Assembly (NCBI GenBank): GCA_036346395.1
Contig: JAYEVG010000081.1
Coordinates: 124,001-188,000 of the forward strand
Source of the DNA: Hsuehochloa calcarea
Lineage: Eukaryota; Streptophyta; Magnoliopsida; Poales; Poaceae
Length of the DNA stretch: 64,000 nucleotides
Direction: 5' to 3'
Shown here: in pieces, positions 35,384 to 47,680 of the stretch
Position numbering within the stretch: position 1 is the stretch's first letter
How the letters are laid out: each line of letters starts with the position of its first letter
The notes under the pieces: generated by a model
The model's database searches: none
Seen by the model: the letters and a program-made list of their open reading frames with translations, nothing else
Told to the model about the DNA's origin: nothing
Position numbers and translations under genes: made by a program

Positions 35384-36126
35384 ACGCAGCAGCGTGTCGG
35401 GTGCGCGGCGCGTTTTCTTTATCTATTCAAAATCAAACGCGACCGACTCGAAATAGCGATAAGAATGGCGCAGCTACTAGTCTCTTCATTTTTTGTCATA
35501 TCGAGGAGGAGTAATGGAGCGGTTGCTAGTGACTAATGGTCTGCAGCTACTAGTCTCTTCGTTTTTGTATTCATCAAGAGGAAAGGCTCTCTACTCCATA
35601 AAAGGGATACGACTACTTTGTGCATTCGGTTCTTTGTTGTTGCCGCTCTCGTAATCTCCGGCTCGAACCTTGCGCAGTAAGGCTCGGGCGAGTAGGCCTC
35701 AAACTCCGTCCGGCTGAGTACCGCCGTAGACAGGCGATCAAGTTTTGGGGAGCGATTAGCGCGATCGCTCATCCTGTGTCTTCGTCTTCATCCCGTGGTG
35801 AATCGCCGCGACATCGCACGGCGAACATCTTCTCGCATCACGTTTCGCCCCTGCGTCACGCCGATCGACTACATCGAATAGGCCATCATGTCGATCGGTG
35901 GTAACGGCGCATCCGGTGTCACGCGACATCGCCCCGCCCGAGGGTATACCCGAGAACTTATCCGATGTTTCGTGCGCTATGAATATGTTAATAGAATCTG
36001 CTTTGTTATCCCGCTCATTAGCGAATATGAATACATCATTGTTGAATCACTCATGCTCTTATTTGTCATGTTTTATATGCTTAATTTCGGATTAAAATAT
36101 GCCGAAATTTGACTAGATATTTAACA
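35095..36126 (+). repeat. LTR 2 (shared middle LTR) of the copia array
   Basis: 1032 bp. It serves as the 3' LTR of copy 1 and the 5' LTR of copy 2. It holds a (TG)n microsatellite at about 35346-35382 and is preceded directly by the copy 1 polypurine tract. Confidence 0.93.
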
Positions 36127-39100
36127 ATCCAAAAACTTGATAGGTCTTTTTTCAGTAGTTGGCTTTGTCTGCGTCACTTAAGCCGCACCTCGCTTGATGG
36201 TTCCAATTTTAAGAGATGGCGGCACGTGCTATCCCGTGGTTTATCGCCATGGAATGTTTTCATGTTGCACAAGGCAAGCCCACCGAGCCTCTATCTCGCC
36301 GAGGACGAACGCAAGTTCAATTTAGCGGATAACTTGTTTCGAGGTGCACTTGTTAACATCGCGTATAACATTGTGGATGTGTACATGCATTTGCCTACGG
36401 GCAAAGAGATGTGGGATGCACTTGAGGCCAAGTTCGAGTTCCGATGTCGGCAAAGGAGTCAGTATGTCATGGAGCGGTTCTATGACTACAAGATGGTCGA
36501 TGATCGCTCACGTAGTAGAACAAGCTCATGAGATTGAGTACCGCAAAGGAGCTTGAGCATAATAAGTGTGAGTTAACGGACAAGTTTGTGGTGGCGGTAT
36601 TATCGCCAAGTTACCACCTTCTTGGTCGGATTTTGCTACCTCTCTAAAACACAAGAGGCGGGAGTTCATGTTACCGATCTCATTGGCACTCTTGGTGTTG
36701 AAGAGAAGGCGAGGCAAAAGATACTGTGGTAAGAAAGTTGTCACGAGGGAGGTTCTAGTGCCAATTTGGTACGTAAGAAGAACCCTCGTGCTATCCACAA
36801 TAAGAAGAAAAATAAGCCTTTTGTCAAGCCTAAGGCTAACATCGAGTTTAAGAAGAAAGGCAAAGGAAAGGCGGTTGCTTTGTGTGCGGTGATTCGGTCA
36901 TTGGGCTAAGGATTGTCCGGACCGCAAGGATAAGCGAGAAGAAGTCACCAACATGATTATTAGTAATGCCGAGGAACATCGGGTACGGTAATTTTTACCT
37001 ACTGCTTCTCTCGCTTGTCAATCACCGAGTGGTGGGTTGACACCGGTGCTAATATTCATGTGTGTCCGATATTTCCTTATTTTCATCTTATCAGTCCATC
37101 GAGGTTGCTCCTTGTTGATGGGGAACGGATCGCATGCACTGTTCATGGTGTTGGTATGGTCGATCCAAGTTTACTTCGGAAAGACCGCATCCAAGAACGT
37201 CAAAGATGTCCTCTATAAAGAAGAATCTGTCGCGGATCTCTACCGTAGAGATGGTTTTAGGCTTACATTTGAGTCCAATAAATGTGTCGTGTCCAAGTAT
37301 GGAACATTTGTTGGTAAAGGTTATGAGAGCGGAGGCTTGTTTCGTTTCTCTTTGATGGATTCCTATAATAAAGTTGTGAACCATGTGTGTAACAATGATG
37401 ATGAATCTAATGTTTGGCATTCACGACTTTGTCATGTTAACTTTGGGTGTATGACGCGCTTAGCCAATATGAGTTTAATCCCAAATTCACTTTGGTCAAA
37501 GGTTCTAAGTGCCATACGTGTGTTCAATCGAAACAACCTCGCAAGCCTCACAAGGCAAAGAAAAGAGGCGAGGAATTTGGCATCAGTTAGAACTCATTCA
37601 TTCCGATTTGTGCGAGATGAATGGAGTGTTGACTAAAGGTGGAAAGAAATATTTCATGACGCTTATAGATGATTGCACTAGATTTTGCTATGTGTATTTA
37701 TTGAAAACAAAAGATGAAGCATTTGATTTCTTTAAGATCTATAAAGCTGAGGTAGAAAACCAACTCGAGAGGAAAATCAAGCGGATAAGGTCTGATCGTG
37801 GGGGAGAGTATTTTTCAAATGAGTTTACTTTATTTTGCGAGGAACATGGAATTATTCATGAGAGGACGCCTCCCTATTCTCCCGAATCAAACGGGATTGC
37901 CGAAAGAAAAAATCGCACTCTAACTGATTTGGTTAACGCCATGTTAGACACTGCGGGACTTTCTAAGGAATGGTGGGGTGAGGCTATATTGACCGCGTGT
38001 CATGTCCTGAATAGAGTCCCTACAAAGAATAAAGAAGTAACACCATTCGAGGAATGGGAAAAGAAGAAGTTGACTCTCTCATACTTGCGCACCTGGGGAT
38101 GTTTGGCCAAAGTTAACGTGCCAATTGTCAAGAAGCGCAAACTTGGACCAAAAACCGTAGATTGTGTATTTCTTGGTTATGCTATGCATGCGTGGGTTAT
38201 AGGTTCTTAATTATAAAACTGGAGTACTGACGTGCGTGTTGGTACAATCATAGAGTCCAGAGATGCTACATTTTTGAGAATGAATTTCCTATGAAATGTG
38301 ATGTACCTAGCTCATCTAGTCAAGAACCTATAATTTCCTTGATTCTTTTGTGCCGATAGAACATGGTGAACAAACGCCTATGGAAAATCCCGAGGAGGAT
38401 AACAATGAAGGGACTCAAAGAGTAAGAGACAGAGGATTGCAAAATCTTTTGGTGATGATTTCATTGTATACCTCATGGATGATACTCCAAGAACCATTGA
38501 AGAGGCATATTCTTCTCCTGACGCGGATACTGGAAGGAAGCAGTACGGAGTGAGATGGATTCTATTATGTCTAATGGAACTTGGGAGATCGTTGGACCGT
38601 CCTTATGGGTGTAAACTCAGAGGATGTAAATGGGTTTTCAAGAAAAGCTTAGGCCCGATGGTACAATTGAAAAGTACAAGGCAAGGCTTGTGGCCAAGGG
38701 TTATACTCGTAAAGAAGGCGAGGATTTCTTTGATACTTATTCACCTGTTGCCCGATTGACCACAATTCGAGTACTACTTGCCCTGGCTGCTTCTCATGGT
38801 CTTCTCGTCCATCAAATGGACGTTAAGACAGCTTTCCTAAATGGAGAGTTGGAGGAGGAGATTTATATGGATCAGCCAGACGGGTTTGTGGTAAAAGGTC
38901 AAGAAGGAAAGGTGTGCAAGTTGTTAAAATCTTTGTATGGCCTAAAGCAAGCACCTAAGCAATGGCATGAGAAGTTCGACATAACTTTGACATCTGCCGG
39001 CTTTGTTGTGAATGAAGCCGATGATGTGTGTACTATCGCTATGGTGGGGAGAAGGAGTGATCTTGTGCTTGTATGTTGATGACATACTGATTTTTGGGAC

Positions 39101-40557
39101 CAACCTCAATGTGATTGAGGAGGTCAAGGACTTTCTGTCCAAGAGTTTTGAAATGAAAGATTTGGGAGTGGCTGATGTAATTCTTAACATTAAGCTACTG
39201 AGAGGAGGTGATGGTGGGGTTACACTTGTGCAATCCCATTATGTGGAGAAGGTCTTGAGTCGCTTTGGTTATAGTGATCGCAAGCTGTTTCTACCCTTAT
39301 GATCCTAGTGTGTTATTGAGGAAAACCAAGAATAACAAGGGATCAATTGAGATACTCCTGCATTATTGGCTCATTGATGTATTTAGCTAGTGCTACGAGG
39401 CCCGACATCTCGCTTGTTTGTGAGCAAGCTGCTTAGGTTTGTTTGAATCAGGAGATGATCATTGGCGTGCTCTTGAGAGAGTGATGCGCTATATAAAGGC
39501 AACCATGAGCTATGGTATTCACTATGCTGGGTACCCAAAGGTACTAGAGGGCTATAGTGATTCAAACTGGATCTCTGATGCTGATGAGATAAAAGCCACG
39601 AGTGGATATGTGTTCACACTTGGAGGTGGTCTTTGTTTCTCGAAGTCTTGCAAGCGCACCATCTTAACGAGGTCAACAATGGAAGCGAACTCACAAAGAT
39701 TAGATACCACCTTTGTTGAAGCCGAGTGGCTTCGTGAACTCCTTATGGATTTGCTCGTGGTTGAAAAACCGTCCGCTATCCTAATGAACCGTGATAATCG
39801 ATCAGTAATTATCAAGGTGAACAGTTCTAAGGACAACATGAAGTCATCTAGGCATGTTAAGAGGCGGTTGAAGTCCGCCGAAAAAGTGAAAAACTCGGAG
39901 TGATAGACTGGACTATGTCCGCATGACTAAGAATCTGGCCAACCAATTTACAAAGGGTTTATCACGTAATGTGATAGATAGTGCATCGAGTGAGATGGGC
40001 CTGAGACCCACATGAGTCATACCATAGTGGTAACTTGTTCTACGTGATCGGAGATCCCGTGAAGTAGGATGATGAAACAAGCTGTTGGTTGACTGGGAGG
40101 AGAGACCTTTACAGGCTCATTTCTTCAATGATGCGCTTCTTTCCTTTTCTCGTATGGCGAGTTGGTTTTACCTTAATGTGATCCGAGTGGCTTATTTAAA
40201 GCGTAGATGTCGGCCTCTGAGGACATCTTAGAAGGAACACACCTATATGAGTTCGATCTTTGGTCACGATCTATGAGATTTGGGTGATCTCTAGATACTC
40301 ATGAAGCAGGCTCGAGTATGACTTATACGCCCAACCGAGAGGATGCTTTAGGCAGCCTAGTACTAGTAAAGGAATTAGGTAAAACTTGTTCACACAAAAC
40401 TGTCAATTCAAGGCATAGTCCATTGTTCAGTTGTGAATGAGTGTAACTTCTTTCCTAGGTGGATGTTCAACTTAACAGTCTCCATCGAAACTTGGTATAT
40501 CATAACAACAAGCAGGATCGAGAGCATTTCTTGTGTGCCTTGAAATTTGGTGGGGAT
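36127..40557 (+). pseudogene. Copia internal region, copy 2 (gag-pol), frameshifted but better preserved
   Basis: Same domain order as copy 1. The protease motif DTGA is intact (37039-37050). The integrase frame 37509-38210 is open across its zinc-binding end, FMTLIDDCTRF, SDRGGEYF and ESNGIAERKNR. Reverse transcriptase is split between 38630-39079 (HQMDVKTAFLNGELEEE, LYGLKQAPKQW) and 39012-39302 (YVDD at 39072-39083), with a one-frame shift between them. RNase H is at about 39440-39960 (GYSDSNWISDADEIKATSGY). The Gag zinc knuckle near 36870-36915 is frameshifted. It cannot encode a continuous polyprotein as assembled. Confidence 0.9.
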
Positions 40558-40807
40558 TGTTGGATTAATTGGGCTTGGACCATTTTAATTTAACAATTAA
40601 TCAAATGAAATTCCTAGGCCCACATGAAAAATTTGATTAGTCCCATATGGAGAATTGAATGGGAGTTACACCACTTTAAAAGGTGGAATGTGGTAACCCC
40701 CTTGTGCAATTGGAGAGAGCAGATATCACAAGGCCGTCGCTTCGCTCGCCTCGCCACGCCACGCCACGCCACGCCAAGGCATGCACAAGGCCGCCATGCA
40801 AGCGCAA

Positions 40808-40852
<45 letters not shown>

Positions 40853-41579
40853 CGCAGCGAGTGCGGGCGCGTTTTTCTTTATCTATTCAAAATCAAACGC
40901 GACCGACTCGAAATGGCAAGAATGGCTGCGATTACTAGTCTCTTCATTTTTTGTCACATCGAGGAGGAGTAATGGAGGCGATTGCTAGTGACTAATGGTC
41001 GCAGATTACTAGTCTCTTCGTTTTTTTACATCAAGAGAGAAAGGCTCTCTACTCCATAAAAGGGATCTGTACTACTTTGTCTTCGGTTCTTTGTTGTTGC
41101 CGCTCTCTGTAATCTCCGGTTCGTAACCTTGCGCAGAAGGCTCGGGCGAGTAGGCCTCGAAACTCCGTCCGGCTGAGTACCGCCGTAGACAGGCGATCAA
41201 GTTTTGGGAGCGATTAGCGCGATCGCCATCCTGTCTTCGTCTTCATCCACGGTGGTGAATCGCCGCGATCATCGCGACGGCGAACATCTTCCCGCATCAC
41301 GTTTCGTCTGCCACGCCTCGATCGACTACATCGAATAGGCCATCATGTCGATCGGTGGTAATCGGCGCATCCGGTGTCACGATAATCGCCCCGCCGAGGG
41401 TATACCCGAGAACTTATCGATGTTTCGTGCGCTATGAATATGTTAATAGAATCATTGTTATCCTGTTCATTAGCGAATATGAATACATCATTGTTGAATC
41501 ACTCATGCTCTTATTTGTCATGTTTTATATGCTTAATTTCTGGATTAAAATATGCCGAAATTTGACTAGATATTTAACA
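40558..41579 (+). repeat. LTR 3 of the copia array
   Basis: 1022 bp, TG..CA ends. It has a (TG)n microsatellite at about 40811-40849 and is followed by the cctaa target duplication. It differs from LTR 2 by scattered small indels. Confidence 0.93.
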
Positions 41580-41837
41580 CCTAACTCGTTCACCGAATCT
41601 GCTATAAACTATGGGCCCATGATTGGCTAAAGAAATGTCTCTGAGATCACAAAATCCTAATCTTTGGGATAGGGAGACACAAAGAATACAGTATTATTGA
41701 AAGCAAGCTGCGTGATAGAGGAAAGTGACTGACAGTGCCAATTATCTGTTGCCATCAAAAGTGACAGTGGTCCATGGAGAAAAGGAGCGAGTCTTAAAAG
41801 ACAAACTGAAAGACAGACTAAGAGGATATGATCTAGC

Positions 41838-43479
41838 TATTATGAATATTGTGCGTATATTAAAGAGATCTAATGGATAATATATATAGAAGTACAAGAG
41901 GTGTATGCTATATACAAATAAGGCAATACAAAAGACAGATAAGGAAATACAAAAAGTCTCTATTCTAACTCATATTCTAACACCCCCTCAAATGTAAGGC
42001 GTATGCAATAGCATTGCATTTGAAAAGGGTTGACACTAAACTAGGAAAAATCCCAAATCCGAGTTTTGATAATGTCATCGTAGCATGTAGCTCTTGAAAA
42101 ATATATCGACAAAAGATCTCTTCCTATCCAGGGTCGTGCGATAGCATATAAAGCACAAGGTGCAGGAGCAAAGTCGACCGCGGCAACATGATGAAAAAGA
42201 TGATGAAATCGACAAATTTAGAGAGAGTTGTCAAGTCAAGCCGAATAGGAATAAATATAAACATGACGGCGCAGATAGTAGCTCAAGATGGCGGCAGCGC
42301 AGTGCACAAAAAGCACAACGAAGACACGGTACAAAAGAAGCGCGACGCAATGCACAAGAAGCACGATGCATAGTGCGAATAAGCGCAGCGCAATGCACGA
42401 GAAGCACAACGAAGACGCAGTGCGGGAGAAGTGCGGCAACTTTAAAAGCTTGGGCGGTGGATCTGCAGCGGCTCAAAGAAAAGAGCAGCGACTGCTGCCA
42501 TGCAAAAGAGAATTACTATACTTCTATGATTGACGATAAATTTGTGAACTCGCATAGCTTAGACGAACTCAAAAATAGAGTGCTACGGATTTGGATGGAC
42601 GCAATGTAAGAAACGACGCAAATAAAGAAAAACCTAAGGATAACTAGCGGCAGCGTGTAACCGGAACTAGCAGCAGATACTAGCAACAACAAATAATCTT
42701 TAACAACGAAAAGTTGTAGCAGTTGGTGGTAGACATGGCACACGCAGACAGAGTACGAAGACACAACGCACACGAACGACACGCGAGCAGATGCCCAAAG
42801 AAGCAATCGGAGCAAGCCGGCGAGGAGACGAACGAAGTGCCGCACGTGATTAAGGAGAAAACAAGCCCATCGAGCGTACGAGAGCTCTGCTTCCAGCGCG
42901 TGCATGTGATTGTTTCACCGTGTACGTGGGCTTCGATCGGTTCCAGCGGCTGCATGTGTTATGTCGAAGCGTGAAGTTACATGCATGCATGCATCCATGC
43001 ATGCATGATATACCACACGGCTCCCTTCTGTCGTTGCAGCCGCCAACGAGGACTTTGTGGCCTACGACAAGTGCAGCATAGTGCCGGATGCAGCGGCACA
43101 AGCTCCTGGAGACCAGATGGAACTTTTTTTGCCGGCCCTCAGACAAGCTCCTGCAACATAGTACCGAATGCAGGTGCAGGCCCTCGGACGACATCTCGAT
43201 CGTCGCGTTGACGAGAGGCCACCCTCGGGAGCAAAGATCGGTCCTCCTGGGGGCAGTGGCAGCGGAGAACAGGTAGAGGCTAGGATGCGGCGGCCACAGT
43301 AAACCCTAATCCTAACATTGCTCTGATACCATGTTATGAATATTGTGTGTATATTGAAATAGCCCAATGGGGAATATATATATATGAGTACAAGAGGTGT
43401 ATGTCATATACAAATAAGACAATACAAAAGACAGATAAGGAAATACAAAAGAGTCTCTATTCTAACTCCTATTCTAACA
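41838..43479 (-). mobile_element. Small gene-capturing LTR element A (non-autonomous copia type)
   Basis: LTRs of about 147 bp lie at 41838-41982 and 43332-43479. On the minus strand a primer-binding site TGGTATCAGAGC (plus-strand 43320-43331) directly follows the 5' LTR, complementary to initiator Met-tRNA. A purine tract (ATTTGAGGGGG on minus) precedes the 3' LTR at 41983-41995. Flanks ctagc (41833-41837) and ctaac (43480-43484) form a 5-bp duplication with one change. There is no gag or pol. The 3' third of the interior is shared with element B (60829-62596), while about 42690-43290 is private. That part contains a TTGCAG acceptor-like site near 43040 and short frames (ANEDFVAYDKCS; RPSDDISIVALTRG), so it may be captured host DNA of unknown origin. 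A GCAC/GAAGCACAA minisatellite lies at about 42300-42450. Confidence 0.85.
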
Positions 43480-43519
43480 CTAACAACGTTAAATCTCTAT
43501 CTAGGGTAGCAAAATCTGC

Positions 43520-43880
43520 TAGGTTTATGCTCCATTTGCATGCTATAGGAACTGTTGATTTCTATTTATGTTTTCAGATATAAAAATGTCCCTAATAAGA
43601 ACAATTCAAAATATAGAATGAAGATGACACAAATCAAATACCTATGTAGCCTAATCCAACTGATCAGTAAAAATTTGAAGAACATAGTAACAAGATATGC
43701 TAGTTTTATGCTCTAGTTTTATGTTGTAGAAACTCGTGATTTCTATTTTATGTTTTAAGATATAGAAACGTCCCTAATAAGAACAATTCAAAATATAGAA
43801 TGAAGATGACACAAATCAAATACATCTGTAGCCTAATCCAACTGATCAGTACAAATCTGAAGAACACACAGTGGCATTGC
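43520..43880. repeat. Two-copy tandem duplication, period about 182 bp
   Basis: Shared segment cctaataagaacaattcaaa begins at 43591 and 43773. It is followed in both copies by about 90 nearly identical bases, including cctaatccaactgatcagta. The copies differ by a few substitutions. No coding content. Confidence 0.88.
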
Positions 43881-45017
43881 AGTAGTCTACTGGATGGCAC
43901 ACATGGCAATTGTTTTTTGGCAGCAACGTTGCCATGGTAGCCAATATGTGGACATGGACTACGACCAGCACCACTAAAGAAAATCATGAGCCACCTTTCC
44001 AAACGAACTACAGAAATAGAAACACAATCGAATAACTAATAGTATCATAAATCAACGATAATACCAAATAAGAATATCCTGTGGAGAATGGGCTAGGTGA
44101 ACCTACCCAAAAATGAAAGAATCTTCGCGTGGACTTTGGGTTTGTGTAAGATCGAGGAGGCCGACTAGAGAGGGTGAGGGTGAATAGGCGGTTTTAAAAA
44201 ATTTCTTTGGCTAAAACCAATTTATAATATGAAAGCTAATAACAATTAGTTTTGCACAATTAAAACTTAAATCAACTAGGCTCCACTAAGTGCAACAACA
44301 ATATGAATACAATTCAATGAGAGCAATCATACAAAGATATATAAGTAATTAAAGCAAATAATGTAAATTGCTTAAAGTAAAGCACAAGAACAAACTAAGA
44401 TGACACAATTATATTTTATCGTGGTGTTCGAAGACTTGCCGGTCTCCCCTAATCCATGTTGAGGTAAGCCAAAACGAATTGGACCGGCTCTACGAATTAA
44501 GCCAACACCTCCGAGGTAAGTCCAACCACTTGAACCGGTTCCAACACGAACCAACACCTCACTCCACTCGGGTTGCTCTTCCTCCACTCCGGAGATGGTG
44601 AGCTCCAAACCACTCACAACCACACCGGGCCTTCTCACAAGCATCTTGAGAAGGTCACCGGTCCACGACGCCTCCACGCCGTCTAGGTGTCGGCAAACAC
44701 CAACAGTAATAAATCTCAACTCTTACTTGAACTAATCAAGTGTATAAGTTCAAGTGGATACACAATCCACTACCTAAGGCAACACATGCACTTAGGGTTT
44801 ACTCTCCAAGCTCACTAAGTGCAACATATGCACATAAGAGATGAGAGGCTTGCTCTTAGCTCAAAAGAGTGTCTAACAACACTAGAACACTTTGCAATGA
44901 TAGCAACAACCTTCCCTAACCGACCAAGGTGGGTATATATAGCCCACACACAAAAACTAGCCATTAGAGAAAAATTGCTGAAAAATCACCACATGCGGAA
45001 CTACCGCCATTCTACGG

Positions 45018-45420
45018 GCGGTACTACCGCACCTAAACGACAAGCACAGTAACAGCTATATCAGACGAGAAACTAGCCGTTGAAAAGTGAAATCCGATAC
45101 TACCGTCGTTCAACTTGCGGTACTTCCGCACTCCGGTAGTTCCATTTCTTATGGGCGGTACTACCGCTTCCACTTAGGTCCAACACATGGCACCTTCTGA
45201 AAAAAAAACGTACCACGCCAACTTCCGGAAATACCGAGCTGCGGTAGTTCTGCGTCCAACACGCCAGTACTATCGCACTTCCAAGAGAGCAAAGAATTCT
45301 CAAAAAGGTGCCTCTCTGGAAAAAATATACCGCTGGATTTTTGGATCAACCGGCATGCGGTAGTTCCGCTCTCAACATGTCGGTACTACCGCACAGCGGT
45401 CGTTCCACAGTTATAACGCT
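45018..45420. repeat. Cluster of GCGGTA-C-TACCGC palindromes
   Basis: Perfect copies at 45018-45030 and 45155-45167. Imperfect copies occur near 45115, 45239, 45357, 45380 and 45396 (with forms such as gcggtagttccgc). Such palindrome clusters mark the regulatory part of Sirevirus LTRs. Confidence 0.85.
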
Positions 45421-46069
45421 GGAACTACCGATCTTCCTGACAAAAACAACAATAGCTTTCACAACAATCTCAATTGCAAAACACATTTGCCAATTGATAA
45501 ACCATGCCAACAAGGATCACAGGCAAGATTTCTAACAAGTTGCAAAATATATTTGCCAACTTTTAGAATCATACCACAATGAATAAAGTACATGGACTTA
45601 AACGATTTGCAAAACACATTTGCAAACTTAAGTCACATGCTATAAGAAATCAAGCATGAGCATCAACTATTTGCAAAACACATTCACAAATAAGAGCATC
45701 ATGCCACAAGGCTAAAGTGCATGGACTTCAACCATTTGCAAAACACATTTACAAATTATAGTCCAATGCTACAAGGATTAAATGCATGAGGCTCGGCTAT
45801 TTGCAAAACACATTCGCAAATAATAACTCCATGCATAGACGAGCTGAAGTAAGCATAATGAGCTATCAACACATGACTAACTCATACTACTAGTCAAGAC
45901 CCCTCTTAATAGTACGATAATCTATAATAGCAATCCGGTCTTCCAACCAAACACCAAGACCGGTAAAAGACTAGGAACACATCATTAGCCCTAGCTAGTC
46001 ATACCTTTGTCTTGCATCTTCTTGAAGCTTGATAACACACATTAACACTTCAAGTCCAGGTCATTGACT

Positions 46070-46460
46070 TGATAATCATCAATACATGATGATCTTCTTC
46101 ACTTCGGGATCTTGTTTTGAACATCATCAACACATAATGATTTCTCCATCCCGAGTCTTGCCATGCATCAACACATGATGCATTCTTTCACTTGACCTCT
46201 ATCAACACATGATGGGTCTTCTCTTGACTTGATATGCATCAACACATGATGCATCATTTACTCCAAATCTTGATATGCATCAACGCATGATGCATCCTTC
46301 ATTAGACCTCCATCAACACATGATGTGTCTTCTCTTGACTTGATGTGCATCAACATATGATGCATCCTTTACTTCAAGCTCTTCATATACATCAACACGT
46401 GATGCATCTACTTCTTCTTCAACCTTGATTTGATGACAATCAACATATGATGTCATCCCA
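46070..46460. repeat. About ten irregularly spaced hairpins of the catcaacacatgatg type
   Basis: The best copies read atgcatcaacacatgatgca, in which ATGCATCA and TGATGCAT pair around a short loop. About ten copies are spaced 25-50 bp apart with different intervening sequence (ctt/ttc-rich). Several spacers repeat the phrase cttctcttgacttgat. Confidence 0.85.
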
Positions 46461-47289
46461 AGTCTTCATCATCCTGGAACATAACCTATTCATCCAACTC
46501 ACGAAAAATATTAGTTACACAATATGATTATCATTAATTATCATACCATACCATTAACTCATAATAGTGGGACAAGATACTTCAATCTTTCCATCTTTGG
46601 TAATTGATGATAACCACTTCAATTGCACATAAATTGAATGTAGATAATTGAAAGTAACACAACATGAGTATATATAAATTACACAAGTTATATATACTCG
46701 AACATGAGTATACAAGAACTACACAAGTTCTATATACTCATAACACAAGTATACAAGAACTACACAAGTTTTGTATACTCAAAATGATATGTTTCAAACT
46801 AAAGATCCCAAATATATGTGAAAAACAGAATATGAATCAATACTAATGAAACCATAAAATATAGAGTGAATTCCCCCTAAATGTGTGCATACACAAATGT
46901 GTAAAAGAAACATATGCACATATTCAAGTTCAACTTATGGTGGGGTTCAACCTATATTTTGGATCCGAGGAATGCAACAATATATAAGAGTATAAAGTCG
47001 AATGCATACCTCGTTGAATTTCACGTTTATATCCAAATGAGACTACACACTAGATATTACAATAAAAATGTTAAGTCTCACAAATAGATTTATCATTAAT
47101 CACCAAAACATTCCATTAACTTATAATGACAGGTCTAAATCCTTCCGTTTGCTAGGCTTTCACTACCCTAATTTGAGTAGTAGTAGCTGGGCACATTAAA
47201 GCATGTGTGACATTCCCGCGATTCTCACTCAAAGAGACCCTGAAGGATACTAAGAATTTTACATGATTCTTCATAGGGCAAACCATCCT

Positions 47290-47680
47290 GACATAACATA
47301 CATCCAGTCCAATCCAATAGTTGCCGGACCGAGCCATTGCCGAAAACGTGGCGCAACTATATACAGGAGACACCATGCTCGCAAAAAAGGAAGTTTATGT
47401 GAGAATACGACCTGACAATTTGTATCCGAAAGACAATTTAACGGCAAACCTAAGCAATAAGAGAATCTACCTGGTACTTTAGAGGGCAAGCCATCTTGAC
47501 ATAACATACATCCAATCCAATAGTTGCCGACCCGAGCCATTGTTGAGAACGTGGCACAATTATACACAGGAGACACCATGCTCGCAAAAAAGGAAGTCTA
47601 TGTGAGAATACGACCTGGCAATCTATATCCAAAAGACACTTTAACAGCAAACTTAAGCAATAAGAAAATCATGTCTGGGC
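47290..47680. repeat. Two-copy tandem duplication, period about 208 bp
   Basis: Anchors acataacatacatccaatcc at 47291 and 47499, and ggagacaccatgctcgcaaa in each copy. Minus-strand frames over the two copies (47152-47376, 47271-47579, 47450-47650) share a WIGLDVCYV-type phrase only because of the duplication. No known family is recognised. Confidence 0.88.

Larger units (their letters stand above)
29692..41579 (+). mobile_element. Copia tandem array: LTR-internal-LTR-internal-LTR in one target site
   Basis: Three LTRs of one family (29692-30687, 35095-36126, 40558-41579) separate two full-length internal regions in the same orientation. The outer flanks carry the same 5-bp target duplication, cctaa (29687-29691 and 41580-41584), and the inner LTR has none of its own. 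Each LTR starts TGTTGGATTAAT and ends TTTAACA. A polypurine tract, aatttggtggggat, precedes LTRs 2 and 3. Domain order Gag, protease, integrase, reverse transcriptase, RNase H is that of Ty1/copia. Both internal regions are broken by indels. Confidence 0.95.
44150..46800 (-). mobile_element. Sirevirus-like LTR and 3' non-coding region, minus strand, remnant
   Basis: On the minus strand the left end reads ...CGCCTATTCACCC..CTAGTCGGCC, the typical 3' end of Sirevirus LTRs; the LTR terminus is near 44150. Palindromes of the GCGGTAcTACCGC type follow: two perfect 13-mers at 45018-45030 and 45155-45167 and several imperfect ones to 45400. To the right come three further arrays: atttgcaaaacacatttgc repeats (about 45470-45830), catcaacacatgatg hairpins (about 46070-46460) and acacaagtt/gtatac repeats (about 46670-46790). 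No gag or pol domain is recognisable. The right boundary is uncertain. Confidence 0.65.

Noticed and set aside
46070..46460. CRISPR-like look of evenly recurring short repeats (catcaacacatgatg)
   Set aside because: Spacers are unequal and themselves repetitive, repeats vary, no cas genes exist, and the context is a plant LTR element.
47152..47650. Minus-strand frames sharing a WIGLDVCYV-like phrase
   Set aside because: The sharing is explained by the 208-bp tandem duplication, and no family is recognised.
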